Shown here one piece after another: positions 46,701-57,194 of a DNA stretch of 64,000 nt (its first letter is position 1; each line of letters starts with the position of its first letter). The stretch spans positions 124,001 through 188,000 of the forward strand of contig NW_024470382.1 of assembly GCF_900496995.4 (NCBI RefSeq). Reading direction: 5' to 3'. Source of the DNA: Aquila chrysaetos chrysaetos (taxonomy: Eukaryota > Chordata > Aves > Accipitriformes > Accipitridae). The translations under genes and the position numbers were made by a program. Below the pieces are notes generated by a model that searched no databases, was not told the DNA's origin, and saw nothing but the letters and a program-made list of their open reading frames with translations.

Positions 46701-49700
46701 AGAGTGAGTTGTGGGCTCAGTTTTGACTCTTCATTTTTGCGAGAGGTCTCCCAATAACAGCCATGGAGGTCCTATTTCTGGTGTCTTTGCCTTTCAGTGC
46801 AGCTTCAGAGGCAGAATGGTAAGTGTGGATGTTTGGTGTTTCGTGGCCTTGCCCGCCCATGGTGCGGGGTCATTAGTGGAGTCTTGACAGTGCAATGGTT
46901 GTCCTATTCATGGGGTCCCTGGCTGTCGTCCTGGCCCAGCGTGCATTCGGCAGGGCTGGTGGGAAGTTCTCGTGAGTGGGGGAGCGGGAGCAAGGGCAGT
47001 GGGTCTCAACCAGTGCAGGTGGTGGATGCTGCTGTCCCCAGAACCGAGGGAGCCCTTATCCCCACTGCTGGCAGCAGCTGCTGCTTCTGCATCCCCAATT
47101 GCTCTCCCTTCTCCCTGCCCCTCATTTGCAGAGGAGCTCAAGCCACAGGGTGGGACATCAAGGGGTGCCAAGAAGGGGGACTGCATGCAGTGTGCTGCCA
47201 CCATGGTTCTGTGCTCGTCTGAGGCCCAGACTGGGGATGGGTGCTGGTGGAGGATGAGACCACGTTGCCAAATAGACCCAGGCTTTTTCCCCTGTCTTCC
47301 TGGGAGTTGGGTTGCTAAGCAAGGTCGTCTCCCTTCCCCATCTCTTTTTGCAGAGAAACAGAAACAGGAGATTGGTGAGTATTGCTGACTCCCTGGGTGC
47401 CATGTGTGCGCAAGCGGGTCATGGGATGCGTTGCCAGGGTGGGACAGTGGAGGGCAAGCCACCCCTCACCCCATGAGATAGCCAGGAGAGCCTGCAGTGT
47501 GAGTGGTGTCAGGAATGGTGAGAGACAGCTGGGCTGGAGGCGATCTCTCCCTGCTTTCCCTCTGCTTTCTTCCACCAAATGTCCCCGGGGAAAGGATCTC
47601 TAGCGGCAGCCATGGCCCTTGCAACTCGTGAGATTTGGGGCTGCCATGGCGGGTGGCTTGGTGGTGTCCAGGCTGGTGGAGGCTTTGGTGCAGGCAGGAG
47701 GGTGAGGGAAGGGGATGTTGAGGGAAGGCCACGGTGTGGCTGCTGAGGCGGCGAGCCTGTGTCCCTGACCAGCCCCGGGTCCTGGTAGGGACGTGGGTGT
47801 CTGTGGTTGGTGGCAAAAATCCAGTCAGCGCCACGTAATGAGTAGCTCCAAGGAGCGTGAGCCATCCACCACGCCAGAGGAGTTTTTCATCCCTCCCTGG
47901 GTTCGACAGTCCCTGAGCGGACTGGCTTGCAAGGACCATGTCTTGCAAGAACCTGGTCACGGTCTTGCCCTGACTTCATGTCTTCTTCTCCTGTGACCAC
48001 GGGGACTCGGCAGAGGAACTGCGTGCAAGGAACGGTGAGTCTTTCTGCTTGCCCACGTGCCTTCTCCGCTGGGACAGGGGCCTTGGGGCGGGTGAAGGTG
48101 GGATGCTCCAGCAATGCCAACTGCTTCGGGATCGTCGTGTTGAGAGACCCTGCCAGTGCCCAAAGCTCGACATAGCAGCCAGTGCTCCCTAGCTTGGGCT
48201 TTGCCAAGGCAGTGCCCCATGGCCAATTGCTTTTGACTCCTCCTTTTTGTGAGGGGTCCCCCAACAGCAGCTGTGGAGGTCCTATTTCTGGTGTCTTTGC
48301 CTTTCAGTGCACCTTCAGAGGCAGAATGGTAAGTGTGGATGTTTGGTGTTTCGTGTCCTTGCCCGCCCGTGGTGCGGGGTCATTAGTGGAGTCTTGACAG
48401 TGCAATGGTTGTCCTATTCATGGGGTCCCTGGCTGTCGTCCTGGCCCAGCGTGCATTCGGCAGGGCTGGTGGGAAGTTCTCGTGACTGGGGGCCCCTGTT
48501 GCTGACTGGGCTCCATTGTGAAGGCTCTGGGTCCTTGCTGCTGCGTCAGGGTGAGAAGCGGTGGCTCAAGAGGGAGAATCCATCCCTGCGTGAAGGGAAT
48601 ACCATCCCTGGGGAAGTAGGAAACTGCCAGGCTGTATTCCCTGTGCGAGCCAGAAAGAAGGGTCAGGGAGGTTGTGGTGGGGGTGCTCCAGCTTCTGGCT
48701 TACTGGGTGCTGGTCGAGGGGTGGTGCCGTGTCCCTCAGGACCCGACATGCCAACAAGGACACGTGGCTGCGATGCCAGTGGAGGGAAGAGCCGTGCAGG
48801 GTGTCTGTGCCATGCAGGGTCATCGATGTAAGGCGTGGGGAGTGGGTGGGTGGACAGGGGGTCTCAGCCTAGCGCAGGGGCTGGATGCTGCTGTGCCCAG
48901 AACCGAGGGAGCCCCTGTCCTCACTGCTGGCAGCAACTCCTGCCTGCGCAGCCCTGATTGCTCTCCCTTCTCCCTACACTTCATTTGCAGAGGAGCTCCA
49001 GTCGCAAAACAAGGCAGCACGCGATGCAGAGAAGGGTGAGTGCAAGGAGCGGACTGCCGCCACGGCTCAGTGCCCACGGGAGCCCCGGCTGGGGGCGGGC
49101 GTTCACGGGGGTCAAGACTGCCTTGCTGAAGACTTCCCATGCTGTGCCAAGAATGGCCAGGGTGGGAGAGGTGCAGCACGGGCAGCCAGGCAGGGAGCGT
49201 GTGCTGGGTCTGGCTCCAAAGGGTGCCATGAGGCCAGTACGCATGTTCTGTGAGAGAGGGATGTGCTGTGCCCCTTGTCCTCCCTTGTTCCTGGTTGAGG
49301 ACTCATGGGGCAAGACTTCCTCGAAGATCCCAATGGCAATGGTGCTGTGAGGCACAAGGGCTTTGCTGCTCCTGTCACTCCCGTGGTCCCTGGTGCATGA
49401 TTTTGCCCATTTCCTTGGAGTTGGGGTGCTAAGCAAGGTGTTCTTTTTTCCCCTTCTTTTCTTACAGAAAACCAGAGGGAGATTGGTGAGTATTGCTGAC
49501 TCCCTGGGTGCCATGTGTGCGCAAGCGGATCATGGGATGCGTTGCCAGGGTGGGACAGTGGAGGGCAAGCCACCCCTCACCCCATGAGATAGCCAGGAGA
49601 GCCTGCAGCGTGAGTGGTGTCAGGAATGGTGAGAGACAGCTGGGCTGGAGGCGATCTCTCCCTGCTTTCCCTCTGCTTTCTTCCACCAAATGTCCCCGGG

Positions 49701-52700
49701 GAAAGGATCTCTAGCGGCAGCCATGGCCCTTGCAACTCATGAGATTTGGGGCTGCCATGGCGGGTGGTTGGTGGTGTCCAGGCTGGTGGAGGCTTTGGTG
49801 CAGGCAGGAGGGTGAGGGAAGGGGATGTTGAGGGAAGGCCACGGTGTGGCTGATGAGGCGGCGAGCCTGTGTCCCTGACCAGCCCCGGGTCCTGGTAGGG
49901 ACGTGGGTGTCTGTGGTTGGTGGCAAAAATCCAATCAGCGCCACGTAATGAGTAGCTCCAAGGAGCGTGAGCCATCCACCACGCCAGAGGAGTTTTTCAT
50001 CCCTCCCTGGGTTCGACAGTCCCTGAGCGGACTGGCTTGCAAGGACCATGTCTTGCAAGAACCTGGTCACGGTCTTGCCCTGACTTCATGTCTTCTTCTC
50101 CTGTGACCACGGGGACTCGGCAGAGGAACTGCGTGCAAGGAACGGTGAGTCTTTCTGCTTGCCCACGTGCCTTCTCCGCTGGGACAGGGGCCTTGGGGCC
50201 TTGGGGCGGGTGAAGGTGGGATGCTCCAGCAATGCCAACTGCTTCACGATTGTCATGTTGAGAGACCCTGCCAGTGCCCAAAGCTCGACATAGCAGCCAG
50301 TGCTCCCTAGCTTGGGCTTTGCCAAGGCAGTGCCCCATGGCCAATTGTGTGCTTGCTTCTGACTCCTCCTTTTTGTGAGGGGTCCCCCAACAGCAGCTGT
50401 GGAGGTCCTATTTCTGGTGTCTTTGCCTTTCAGTGCAGCTTCAGAGGCAGAATGGTAAGTGTGGATGTTTGGTGTTTCGTGGCCTTGCCCGCCCATGGTG
50501 TGGGGTCATTAGTGGAGTCTTGACAGTGCAATGGTTGTCCTATTCATGGGGTCCCTGGCTGTCGTCCTGGCCCAGCGTGCATTCGGCAGGGCTGGTGGGA
50601 AGTTCTCGTGAGTGGGGGAGCGGGAGCAAGGGCAGTGGGTCTCAACCAGCGCAGGTGGTGGATGCTGCTGTCCCAGAACCGAGGGAGCCCTTATCCCCAC
50701 TGCTGGCAGCAGCTGCTGCTTCTGCATCCCCAATTGCTCTCCCTTCTCCCTGCCCCTCATTTGCAGAGGAGCTCAAGCCACAAGGTGGGACATCAAGGGG
50801 TGCCAAGAAGGGGGACTGCATGCAGTGTGCTGCCACCATGGTTCTGTGCTCGTCTGAGGCTCAGACTGGGGACGGGTGCTGGTGGAGGATGAGACCACGT
50901 TGCCAAATAGACCCAGGCTTTTTCCCCTGTCTTCCTTGGAGTTGGGTTGCTAAGCAAGGTCGTCTCCCTTCCCCATCTCTTTTTGCAGAGAAACAGAAAC
51001 AGGAGATTGGTGAGTATTGCTGACTCCCTGGGTGCCATGTGTGCACAAGCGGGTCATGGGATGCGTTGCCAGGGTGGGACAGTGGAGGGCAAGCCACCCC
51101 TCACCCCATGAGATAGCCAGGAGAGCCTGCAGCGTGAGTGGTGTCAGGAATGGTGAGAGACAGCTGGGCTGGAGGCGATCTCTCCCTGCTTTCCCTCTGC
51201 TTTCTTCCACCAAATGTCCCCGGGGAAAGGATCTCTAGCAGCAGCCATGGCCCTTGCAACTCGTGAGATTTGGGGCTGCCATGGCGGGTGGCTGGTGGTG
51301 TCCAGGCTGGTGGAGGCTTTGGTGCAGGCAGGAGGGTGAGGGAAGGGGATGTTGAGGGAAGGCCACGGTGTGGCTGATGAGGCGGCGAGCCTGTGTCCCT
51401 GACCAGCCCCGGGTCCTGGTAGGGACGTGGGTGTCTGTGGTTGGTGGCAAAAATCCAGTCAGCGCCACGTAATGAGTAGCTCCAAGGAGCGTGAGCCATC
51501 CACCACGCCAGAGGAGTTTTTCATCCCTCCCTGGGTTCGACAGTCCCTGAGCGGACTGGCTTGCAAGGACCATGTCTTGCAAGAACCTGGTCACGGTCTT
51601 GCCCTGACTTCATGTCTTCTTCTCCTGTGACCACGGGGACTCGGCAGAGGAACTGCGTGCAAGGAACGGTGAGTCTTTCTGCTTGCCCACGTGCCTTCTC
51701 CGCTGGGACAGGGGCCTTGGGGCGGGTGAAGGTGGGATGCTCCAGCAATGCCAACTGCTTCGCGATTGTCGTGTTGAGAGACCCTGCCAGTGCCCAAAGC
51801 TCGACATAGCAGCCAGTGCTCCCTAGCTTGGGCTTTGCCAAGGCAGTGCCCCATGGCCAATTGCTTTTGACTCCTCCTTTTTGTGAGGGGTCCCCCAACA
51901 GCAGCTGTGGAGGTCCTATTTCTGGTGTCTTTGCCTTTCAGTGCAGCTTCAGAGGCAGAATGGTAAGTGTGGATGTTTGGTGTTTCGTGTCCTTGCCCGC
52001 CCGTGGTGCGGGGTCATTAGTGGAGTCTTGACAGTGCAATGGTTGTCCTATTCATGGGGTCCCTGGCTGTCGTCCTGGCCCAGCATGCATTCGGCAGGGC
52101 TGGTGGGAAGTTCTCGTGAGTGGGGGAGCGGGAGCAAGGGCAGTGGGTCTCAACCAGCGCAGGTGGTGGATGCTGCTGTCCCCAGAACCGAGGGAGCCCT
52201 TATCCCCACTGCTGGCAGCAGCTGCTGCTTCTGCATCCCCAATTGCTCTCCCTTCTCCCTGCCCCTCATTTGCAGAGGAGCTCAAGCCACAAGGTGGGAC
52301 ATCAAGGGGTGCCAAGAAGGGGGACTGCATGCAGTGTGCTGCCACCATGGTTCTGTGCTCGTCTGAGGCCCAGACTGGGGATGGGTGCTGGTGGAGGATG
52401 AGACCACGTTGCCAAATAGACCCAGGCTTTTTCCCCTGTCTTCCTTGGAGTTGGGTTGCTAAGCAAGGTCGTCTCCCTTCCCCATCTCTTTTTGCAAAGA
52501 AACAGAAACAGGAGATTGGTGAGTATTGCTGACTCCCTGGGTGCCATGTGTGCGCAAGCGGATCATGGGATGCGTTGCCAGGGTGGGACAGTGGAGGGCA
52601 AGCCACCCCTCACGCCACGAGATAGCCAGGAGAGCCTGCAGCGTGAGTGGTGTCAGGAGTGGTGAGAGACAGCTGGGCTGGAGGCGATCTCTCCCTGCTT

Positions 52701-55700
52701 TCCCTCTGCTTTCTTCCACCAAATGTCCCCGGGGAAAGGATCTCTAGTGGCAGCCATGGCCCTTGCAACTCGTGAGATTTGGGGCTGCCATGGCGGGTGG
52801 TTGGTGGTGTCCAGGCTGGTGGAGGCTTTGGTGCAGGCAGGAGGGTGAGGGAAGGGGATGTTGAGGGAAGGCCACGGTGTGGCTGATGAGGTGGCGAGCC
52901 TGTGTCCCTGACCAGCCCCGGGTCCTGGTAGGGACGTGGGTGTCTGTGGTTGGTGGCAAAAATCCAGTCAGCGCCACGTAATGAGTAGCTCCAAGGAGCG
53001 TGAGCCATCCACCACGCCAGAGGAGTTTTTCATCCTTCCCTGGGGTGGGCAATAGCAGAATGGACTGGCTTTTGCAGGCAGATCAGTAAGTGTGGATCTT
53101 CAGGGTTAGTCTCCTTGCCTGCCCGTGGTGTCAGCTCAGTAATGGAGAGTTGACTCTGCCAGGGTTTTCCTGTTCCTCGGGTCCTTGGCTGTTCTCACCC
53201 AACTTGCATTCAGAAGGGCTGGTGAGGTGTTCTTGTGACTGGAGCGCTCCTGTGTTCCTTTGAGTCAGGGTGCTATGCAGGGTGTTCCCCCTCTCTTGGG
53301 GGAGAGACCCAGAAGAAGACTGATGAGTGTCGCTGTCTCCTTGGAGGCCATGTGTGTCAGATAATTGTGAGGTTTAGGGGTCTTCACAGGGTGTTGCTTG
53401 TGATGTTCTGGCTGGTGGAGGCTTTGGTGTTGGTAGGAGAGTGAAGGAAGGGTATGTTGAGGGAAGGCCGTGATGGGGCTGATGCGGCTAGAGAGCCTGG
53501 GTCATCAAGCAGCCCTGGGACCTGGTGGGAAAGTAGGTGATGATGGGGCATTGAAGAGATCCCTGCCAGAGTCAGAAGCTTGTGAGATGCAGCTCCAAGG
53601 AGCACAAGTCATCCACCTTCCCATTTTTTTTGTCACTTCCTTGGGCAGAATGTCCCAGAGTGGACTGGTTTCTAAGTTGAGAAACTGCGTGCAAAGGATG
53701 GTGAGTCTTTCTGGTTGCCTACATGCTTTCAAGTTTAGAGTCATTGGAAGGTGTATATACTTTGCTCTCCATGTTCCTTGGAAGTATGTGACCTGAATCT
53801 TCAGGAAGCTGTTTCCATTATGAAGCCCAACCTAATCCATGGGAGTAACTCACAGTAGCTCAGATGGTCCTGTTAATAAATGCTGTATTCCTCCCATGTC
53901 CTTTAGTTACTTCCAGCTTCAATGACCTGACTATCCTTTTAAGTCTGTTGCCCTCTGATGTGCAAAAGACCTCATATCACTTGTGCCTCAGCCTTTCTAG
54001 TTGGAAAAGGTCCTCCTTGTGTGCGTAGAGAGCTGTTTTGGGGTTGTGTGGTGGGGTTTTTGGTAGCGGGGGAGGGGCTGCAGGGGTGGCTCCTGTGAGA
54101 AGCTGCTCGAAGCTTCGCCGGCTCCAAGTAGGACCCGCCTCTGGCCAAGGCCGACCCAATCAGTGACGGTGGTAGTGCCTCTGGGATAACATATTTAAGG
54201 GGAATCTGCAGCGGGGGAGGAGATTGGAATGTGAGAGAAACAGCTATGCAGATACCAAGGTGTCCTGGTTTAACCCCAGCCAGCAACTAAGCATCACGCA
54301 GCCGCTCACTCACTTCCCCGCCATGCAGTGGGATGAGGGAGAGAATCAGGAAAAGAAGTAAATCTCGTGGGTTGAGATAAGAACAGTTTAATAGAACAGA
54401 AAAGAAGAAACTAATAATGATAACAATAAGCAAATGACAGTGGTAATAATGAAAGGATTGGAATATACAAGTGATGCGCAATGCAATTGCTCACCACCTG
54501 CCGACCGACGCCCAGTTAGACCCTGAGCGGCGATCCCCCCACCCAGCTCCCCCCAGTTTATATACTGGGCATGATGTCACATGTTATGGAATACGCCCTT
54601 GGCCACTTTGGGACAGCTGCCCTGGCTGTGTCCCCTTCCAACTTGTTGTGCCCCTCCAGCATTCTTGTTGTCTGAGCATGAGAAGCTGAAAAATCCTTGA
54701 CTTTAGACTAAACATTACTTAGCAACAACTGAAAACATCAGTGTTATCAACATTCTTCTCATACCTAACTCAAAAACATAGCACTATACCAGCTACTAGA
54801 AAGACAATTAGCTCTATCCCAGCTGAAACCAAGACACAAGGCCAGTGAAGGAGGAGGTGCACCGGAGGAGGGGAATGCCCCTGCAGCCCGTGGTGAGACG
54901 GCAGGCTGTCCCCCTGCAGCCCATACAGGTGAACGGTGGAGCACATGCCCACCTGCAGCCCATGGAGGACCCCACACCGGAGCAGGTGGATGCTCCCAAA
55001 GATGGCCGTGACTCCATGGGGAAGGCCATGCTGGAGCAGTCTGTGCCTGAAGGACTGCAGCCCATGGGAGGGAACCCTCCCCATGGTGGAGCAGGGGAAG
55101 TGAGGAGTCCTCCCCCTGCGGAAGAAGGAGCAGCAGAGACAAACCTGTGATGAACTGACCCCAACCCCCATTCCCTGTCCTCCTGCGCCGTTGGTGGGAG
55201 GAGGTAGAGAACTGGGAGTGGAGTTGAGCCAGGAAGGAGGGAGGGGTAGGGCGGAAGGTGTTCTAAGGTTTGGTTTTACTTCTCAGTATCGTTGTTTTGA
55301 TTTGATTTGTAGTAAATTGAATTGATTTTGTTTCTGCCCCAAGTTGAGCCTGCCTTTTGCCCGTGACATAAGTGGTGAGTGATCCCTCCCTGTCCTTGTC
55401 TCGACCCACCACCTTTTCTTTAGAGTTTCTCCTCAACCCACCAGGGATGGGGAGGGGAGGAATGAGCATGCGGCTTCGTGGTGCTTTGTTACCTGCTGGG
55501 CTTAAACCACCACAAGAGCCCGTTTAGGAATGACTCTTAATGTCGTGTAGATCTGACTGCCTGGAAACCTATGGTGACTTCAGAAACAGTGGGTTAAAAT
55601 ATGGCATTTCAGGATACGGCTGAACTTTGGTATTAGCAGAGTTATCTGTATCCAGAGTCATCCTGTAGTGCTACCAAGTACTGAGTCTAATCCATAGTAC

Positions 55701-57194
55701 GTTTTCTTTCTGTGCGTTTATCTTGTTTGGAAAGAGTTGCAAAGTTGGTAAAGTCATTATTGTCTCTTCAGTCCCTTAAACCCAGTGAAAGGAAAAGTCT
55801 GAAGAGAGGACGGGATGGTTCTTCTTTTATGGGACAATGAATTTAGAGCTTGTAACTAGAACTCCTGGGGCTTCAAAGCCTTTCCTGCACACGTTCCAGG
55901 TGCACATCTCACACCTGTCTGTTCACATGCTCAGACCTTCATCTACAACTTGAAGTTTTTCACATACAGATGCCTACCTATGAGCTAATCTCTTAAGTTC
56001 ACATCTCAGGGACTTCGTGATCCTACCCTGCTGGGTCGTCTTTTCCTCTCTCACACATAAAAGCACAGGCTCAGTGATTCTGCCCTGGTTAATATTTACT
56101 CGACTGGTTTGACTCCTCAGCAGCTTGGTTTGTACAGTAGATTCTCTGCCTGCCACATCTTCTCTGCTATCCTTCCCTGCCCAGCCACTATGGCACAAAG
56201 CTGTCACAGTTGCATGGACCCAGAAACTCACCGGAAAGTGCACTCCCTCTTCCATTTGGAAGATTAGGGGAAAATTCATGCTACCTGTTCCTTTGTATCC
56301 AGCCCCGCCTGAGAAATTCACAAAATGTGGCTGAAATTTATTCCCTGAGTGTCACAAAGGTGCCTGTCTCTTTCTGTGTCCCTGGAAATGCTGGGGTGAT
56401 GACCAGGGATCTCACATGCTTTGAAACGTGGCATGTGGCTGGTGGGGCATCTGTGTAAAATGCTGGCAAGGGCAACAAACTGGGACCTGAGACAGAAAGT
56501 ACTTCCCAAAGAGGAAACTCATCCCAACTTCAGATCCTTCTTCAAACCTCTCAGACACGGGCTTGAGAGAGCAAGAGGGAATTTGAGTATCATTTGACCC
56601 ACATAGCTTAACCTTAGAGACTCAGTCTGAGATTTCCTTCCCAACTGTGAGTTGGAAAACTTTTTCAGTCAATGTTTGGAGTTTGGTTTTTCTTACCTAT
56701 TGTTTTTTCTTTCTTTTCCCCCCCCTTACTTGCTCTCAGAATTCAGAACGGCTCGTGGCAATGCAGGTAAAATAATGTATTTACTTATGCGTATACTCAA
56801 TGGCTTGCAATCTGTGAATAATACAGAAGCAGTGCTGAGCATGGACTGGATTGTGAGTCTACAAATGCCTTTGATTCCAGGGATATGGAGATATTTCACT
56901 TGGCAGTGAAATATTTGAAAGTTAAAGTGTAATTTATACGTCTGAATGCAGTCTTTCTTCACTCCAGGCTTAGAGGTCTTTCTAGACTAGTTGTAGGGAG
57001 ATTTTCAGAATGAAATGCAGTACACTACACTTTCCTTCTCTTTTTGCATATCTGTTTTAGAGGAGTGTTTGTAAAGCCCCAAATATCTGTTTGTTGTAGA
57101 TGACATCAAGGTTGATGAGAACACAGCCCATCCAAACTTGTCTATTGCTGTGGACAAGAGAGTTTTACGCATAAATCAGAGGCCCAGAAAGTGA
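40686..57194 (+). CDS. Gene 3: BG-like Ig membrane protein with coiled-coil tail
   Basis: Predicted membrane protein combining butyrophilin-type Ig domains with the heptad tail typical of avian BG proteins. Exons: leader 40686-40788, V-like 41515-41856, IgC-like 43831-44094, second C-like 44748-45008, membrane 46581-46634. Tiny tail exons then lie in four or five tandem units (46.7-53.8 kb), followed by a 27-bp exon 56740-56766 and a terminal exon from 57100 with a stop at 57192-57194, early in the PRY part. All junctions are GT-AG in phase 1. The B30.2 domain beyond the stop has decayed. The exact set of tail exons used is uncertain. It might be a functional gene that swapped B30.2 for a coiled coil, or a decaying one. 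Confidence 0.62.
41515..41856 (+). CDS. Ig V-like exon of gene 3
   Basis: A 342-bp phase 1-1 exon (acceptor TTCCTTGCAG, donor GTAAGCAG). Ig landmarks: GERVTLSCQL, RVLWYKM and ITDKGTYVCAVNG, ending HLDVTG. The domain is divergent from the IgV of genes 1 and 2; it lacks the QGRT motif and has extra Cys residues (PLCSS, EQCQ). Confidence 0.78.
41967..42235 (-). mobile_element. LTR fragment, minus sense
   Basis: Starts tgtcatggtttaaccccagt and continues with gctaagcatcacacagcc and gataaagacagtttaaca, like the 3' end of the LTR at 54261-54836. Truncated at the other side. Lies in a gene 3 intron. Confidence 0.7.
42236..42960. other. Gene 3 intron sequence without recognised element
   Basis: No exon or named repeat seen between the two LTR-derived segments. 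Confidence 0.4.
42961..43542 (-). mobile_element. Solo LTR, ERVL-like, with 5-bp target duplication
   Basis: Plus strand runs from tgtggtgggttgacc to acccaataca. The flanks are agagt on both sides (42956-42960 and 43543-43547), a perfect target duplication. Minus-strand sense is shown by a TATA box (TATAAAAGC, about 43255-43263). It is the same family as the LTR at 57975-58550. Confidence 0.92.
43831..44094 (+). CDS. IgC-like exon of gene 3
   Basis: A 264-bp phase 1-1 exon. The butyrophilin C-domain signature is clear (CRYTCKSKQWYPKPEVIWMN), followed by a later Cys in VDVVCVVKL. Possible N-glycosylation at NVT and NKS. It is the best evidence that gene 3 belongs to the family. Confidence 0.82.
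44748..45008 (+). CDS. Second, degenerate IgC-like exon of gene 3
   Basis: A 261-bp phase 1-1 exon (acceptor CTGTTACAG, donor GTATGCAG). It repeats the C-domain layout in decayed form: GTCTYKGKIRGSYVKPKVMW, then SSIEILCGQ. The WYPEP-type motif is lost. It probably arose by duplication of the preceding exon and may serve as a stalk. Confidence 0.62.
45009..46580. other. Gene 3 intron without recognised element
   Basis: About 1.6 kb of intron between the second C-like exon and the membrane exon; nothing further identified. Confidence 0.4.
46581..46634 (+). CDS. Transmembrane exon of gene 3
   Basis: A 54-bp phase 1-1 exon between CATTTTTCAG and GTAAGATA. It encodes ENSNLFWIICCLVLITLRG. The hydrophobic core is only about 14 residues, short for a single-pass helix, so membrane anchoring may depend on neighbouring residues. 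Confidence 0.55.
46798..51668 (+). CDS. Heptad coiled-coil exons of gene 3 (A, B, C, D)
   Basis: Phase 1-1 exons with GT-AG borders. A (21 bp, VQLQRQN or VHLQRQN): 46798-46818, 48308-48328, 50434-50454, and also 51942-51962 just past this span. B (45 bp, EELQSQNKAARDAEK): intact only at 48991-49035. C: 47354-47374 and 50989-51009 (EKQKQEI, 21 bp) and 49468-49485 (ENQREI, 18 bp). D (21 bp, EELRARN): 48014-48034, 50124-50144 and 51648-51668. Charged heptads of this size are the hallmark of BG cytoplasmic tails, which form coiled coils. Which exons are spliced in cannot be told from sequence. Confidence 0.6.
47132..52320 (+). pseudogene. Decayed copies of tail exon B
   Basis: The B positions in units 1, 3 and 4 (47132-47176, 50767-50811, 52276-52320) keep the TCATTTGCAG acceptor, but the donor is changed from GTGAGT to gggact and the sequence reads EELKPQGGTSRGAKK. 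Splicing at the normal site is not possible there. Confidence 0.6.
52498..52518 (+). pseudogene. Tail exon C copy with lost acceptor
   Basis: The unit 4 copy is otherwise the same as the other C exons, but the acceptor reads tttgcaa instead of tttgcag, so it should be skipped. Confidence 0.6.
53046..53760 (+). repeat. Divergent fifth unit of the array
   Basis: It shares with the other units the sequence order around cagtaagtgtggatctt, tggctggtggaggctttggt and gagggaaggcc, but with many changes. A D-like exon at 53680-53700 (aactgcgtgcaaaggatg then GTGAGTC) has lost its AG acceptor. It is an older copy. Confidence 0.65.
54034..55514 (+). mobile_element. LTR element interrupted by a second LTR, with target duplication
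   Basis: Begins tgttttggggttgtgtgg and ends ttaaaccaccaca. The flanks are agagc on both sides (54029-54033, 55515-55519). Inside are a TATA-like catatttaag (about 54190), a ctgcagccc / ctggagcag minisatellite (54880-55090) and the insertion at 54261-54836. Same family as 60268-61409, plus sense. Confidence 0.88.
54261..54836 (-). mobile_element. Solo LTR nested in another LTR
   Basis: Reads tgtcctggtttaacccca to gctgaaaccaagaca on the plus strand and is flanked by caagg on both sides (54256-54260, 54837-54841). Minus-strand sense is shown by TATATAAACTGG (reverse of ccagtttatata). Related to the LTR at 16652-17267. Confidence 0.93.
55520..56739. other. Gene 3 intron without recognised element
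   Basis: About 1.2 kb between the nested LTRs and the next exon; nothing further identified. Confidence 0.4.
56740..56766 (+). CDS. 27-bp exon of gene 3 before the B30.2 remnant
   Basis: Acceptor TTGCTCTCAG and donor GTAAAATA, phase 1, reading EFRTARGNA. It corresponds in place, length and sequence to DFWEARSCA, the last short exon of genes 1 and 2. Confidence 0.65.
57100..57194 (+). CDS. Terminal exon of gene 3: start of PRY, then stop
   Basis: After TTTGTTGTAG the phase-1 frame reads DDIKVDENTAHPNLSIAVDK and RVLRINQRPRK, a typical PRY opening (compare the family DPDTAHP motif), then TGA at 57192-57194. It is a fuller PRY than in genes 1 and 2. The protein would end here without SPRY. Confidence 0.65.

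Larger units (their letters stand above)
46725..53045 (+). repeat. Tandem array of about 1.5-kb units carrying BG-like exons
   Basis: Four highly similar direct units begin near 46725, 48230, 50350 and 51864. The same exon recurs at 46798, 48308, 50434 and 51942, giving steps of 1510, 2126 and 1508. Unit 2 is longer because it keeps about 600 bp missing from the others. Unit 4 ends early, near 53045. Each unit holds up to four small exons (A, B, C, D). Confidence 0.93.

Noticed and set aside
46797..52722. Many open frames of 60-185 codons on both strands, repeated in each unit
   Set aside because: They recur because the 1.5-kb unit recurs, cross intron sequence and splice sites, and lack family motifs. 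Only the tiny splice-bounded exons are supported.
54770..55171. Open frames rich in Pro, Ser and Cys over LTR minisatellites (also 60420-61088 and 38085-38578)
   Set aside because: Products of the ctggagcag / ctgcagccc repeats in LTRs, readable in several frames; not genes.
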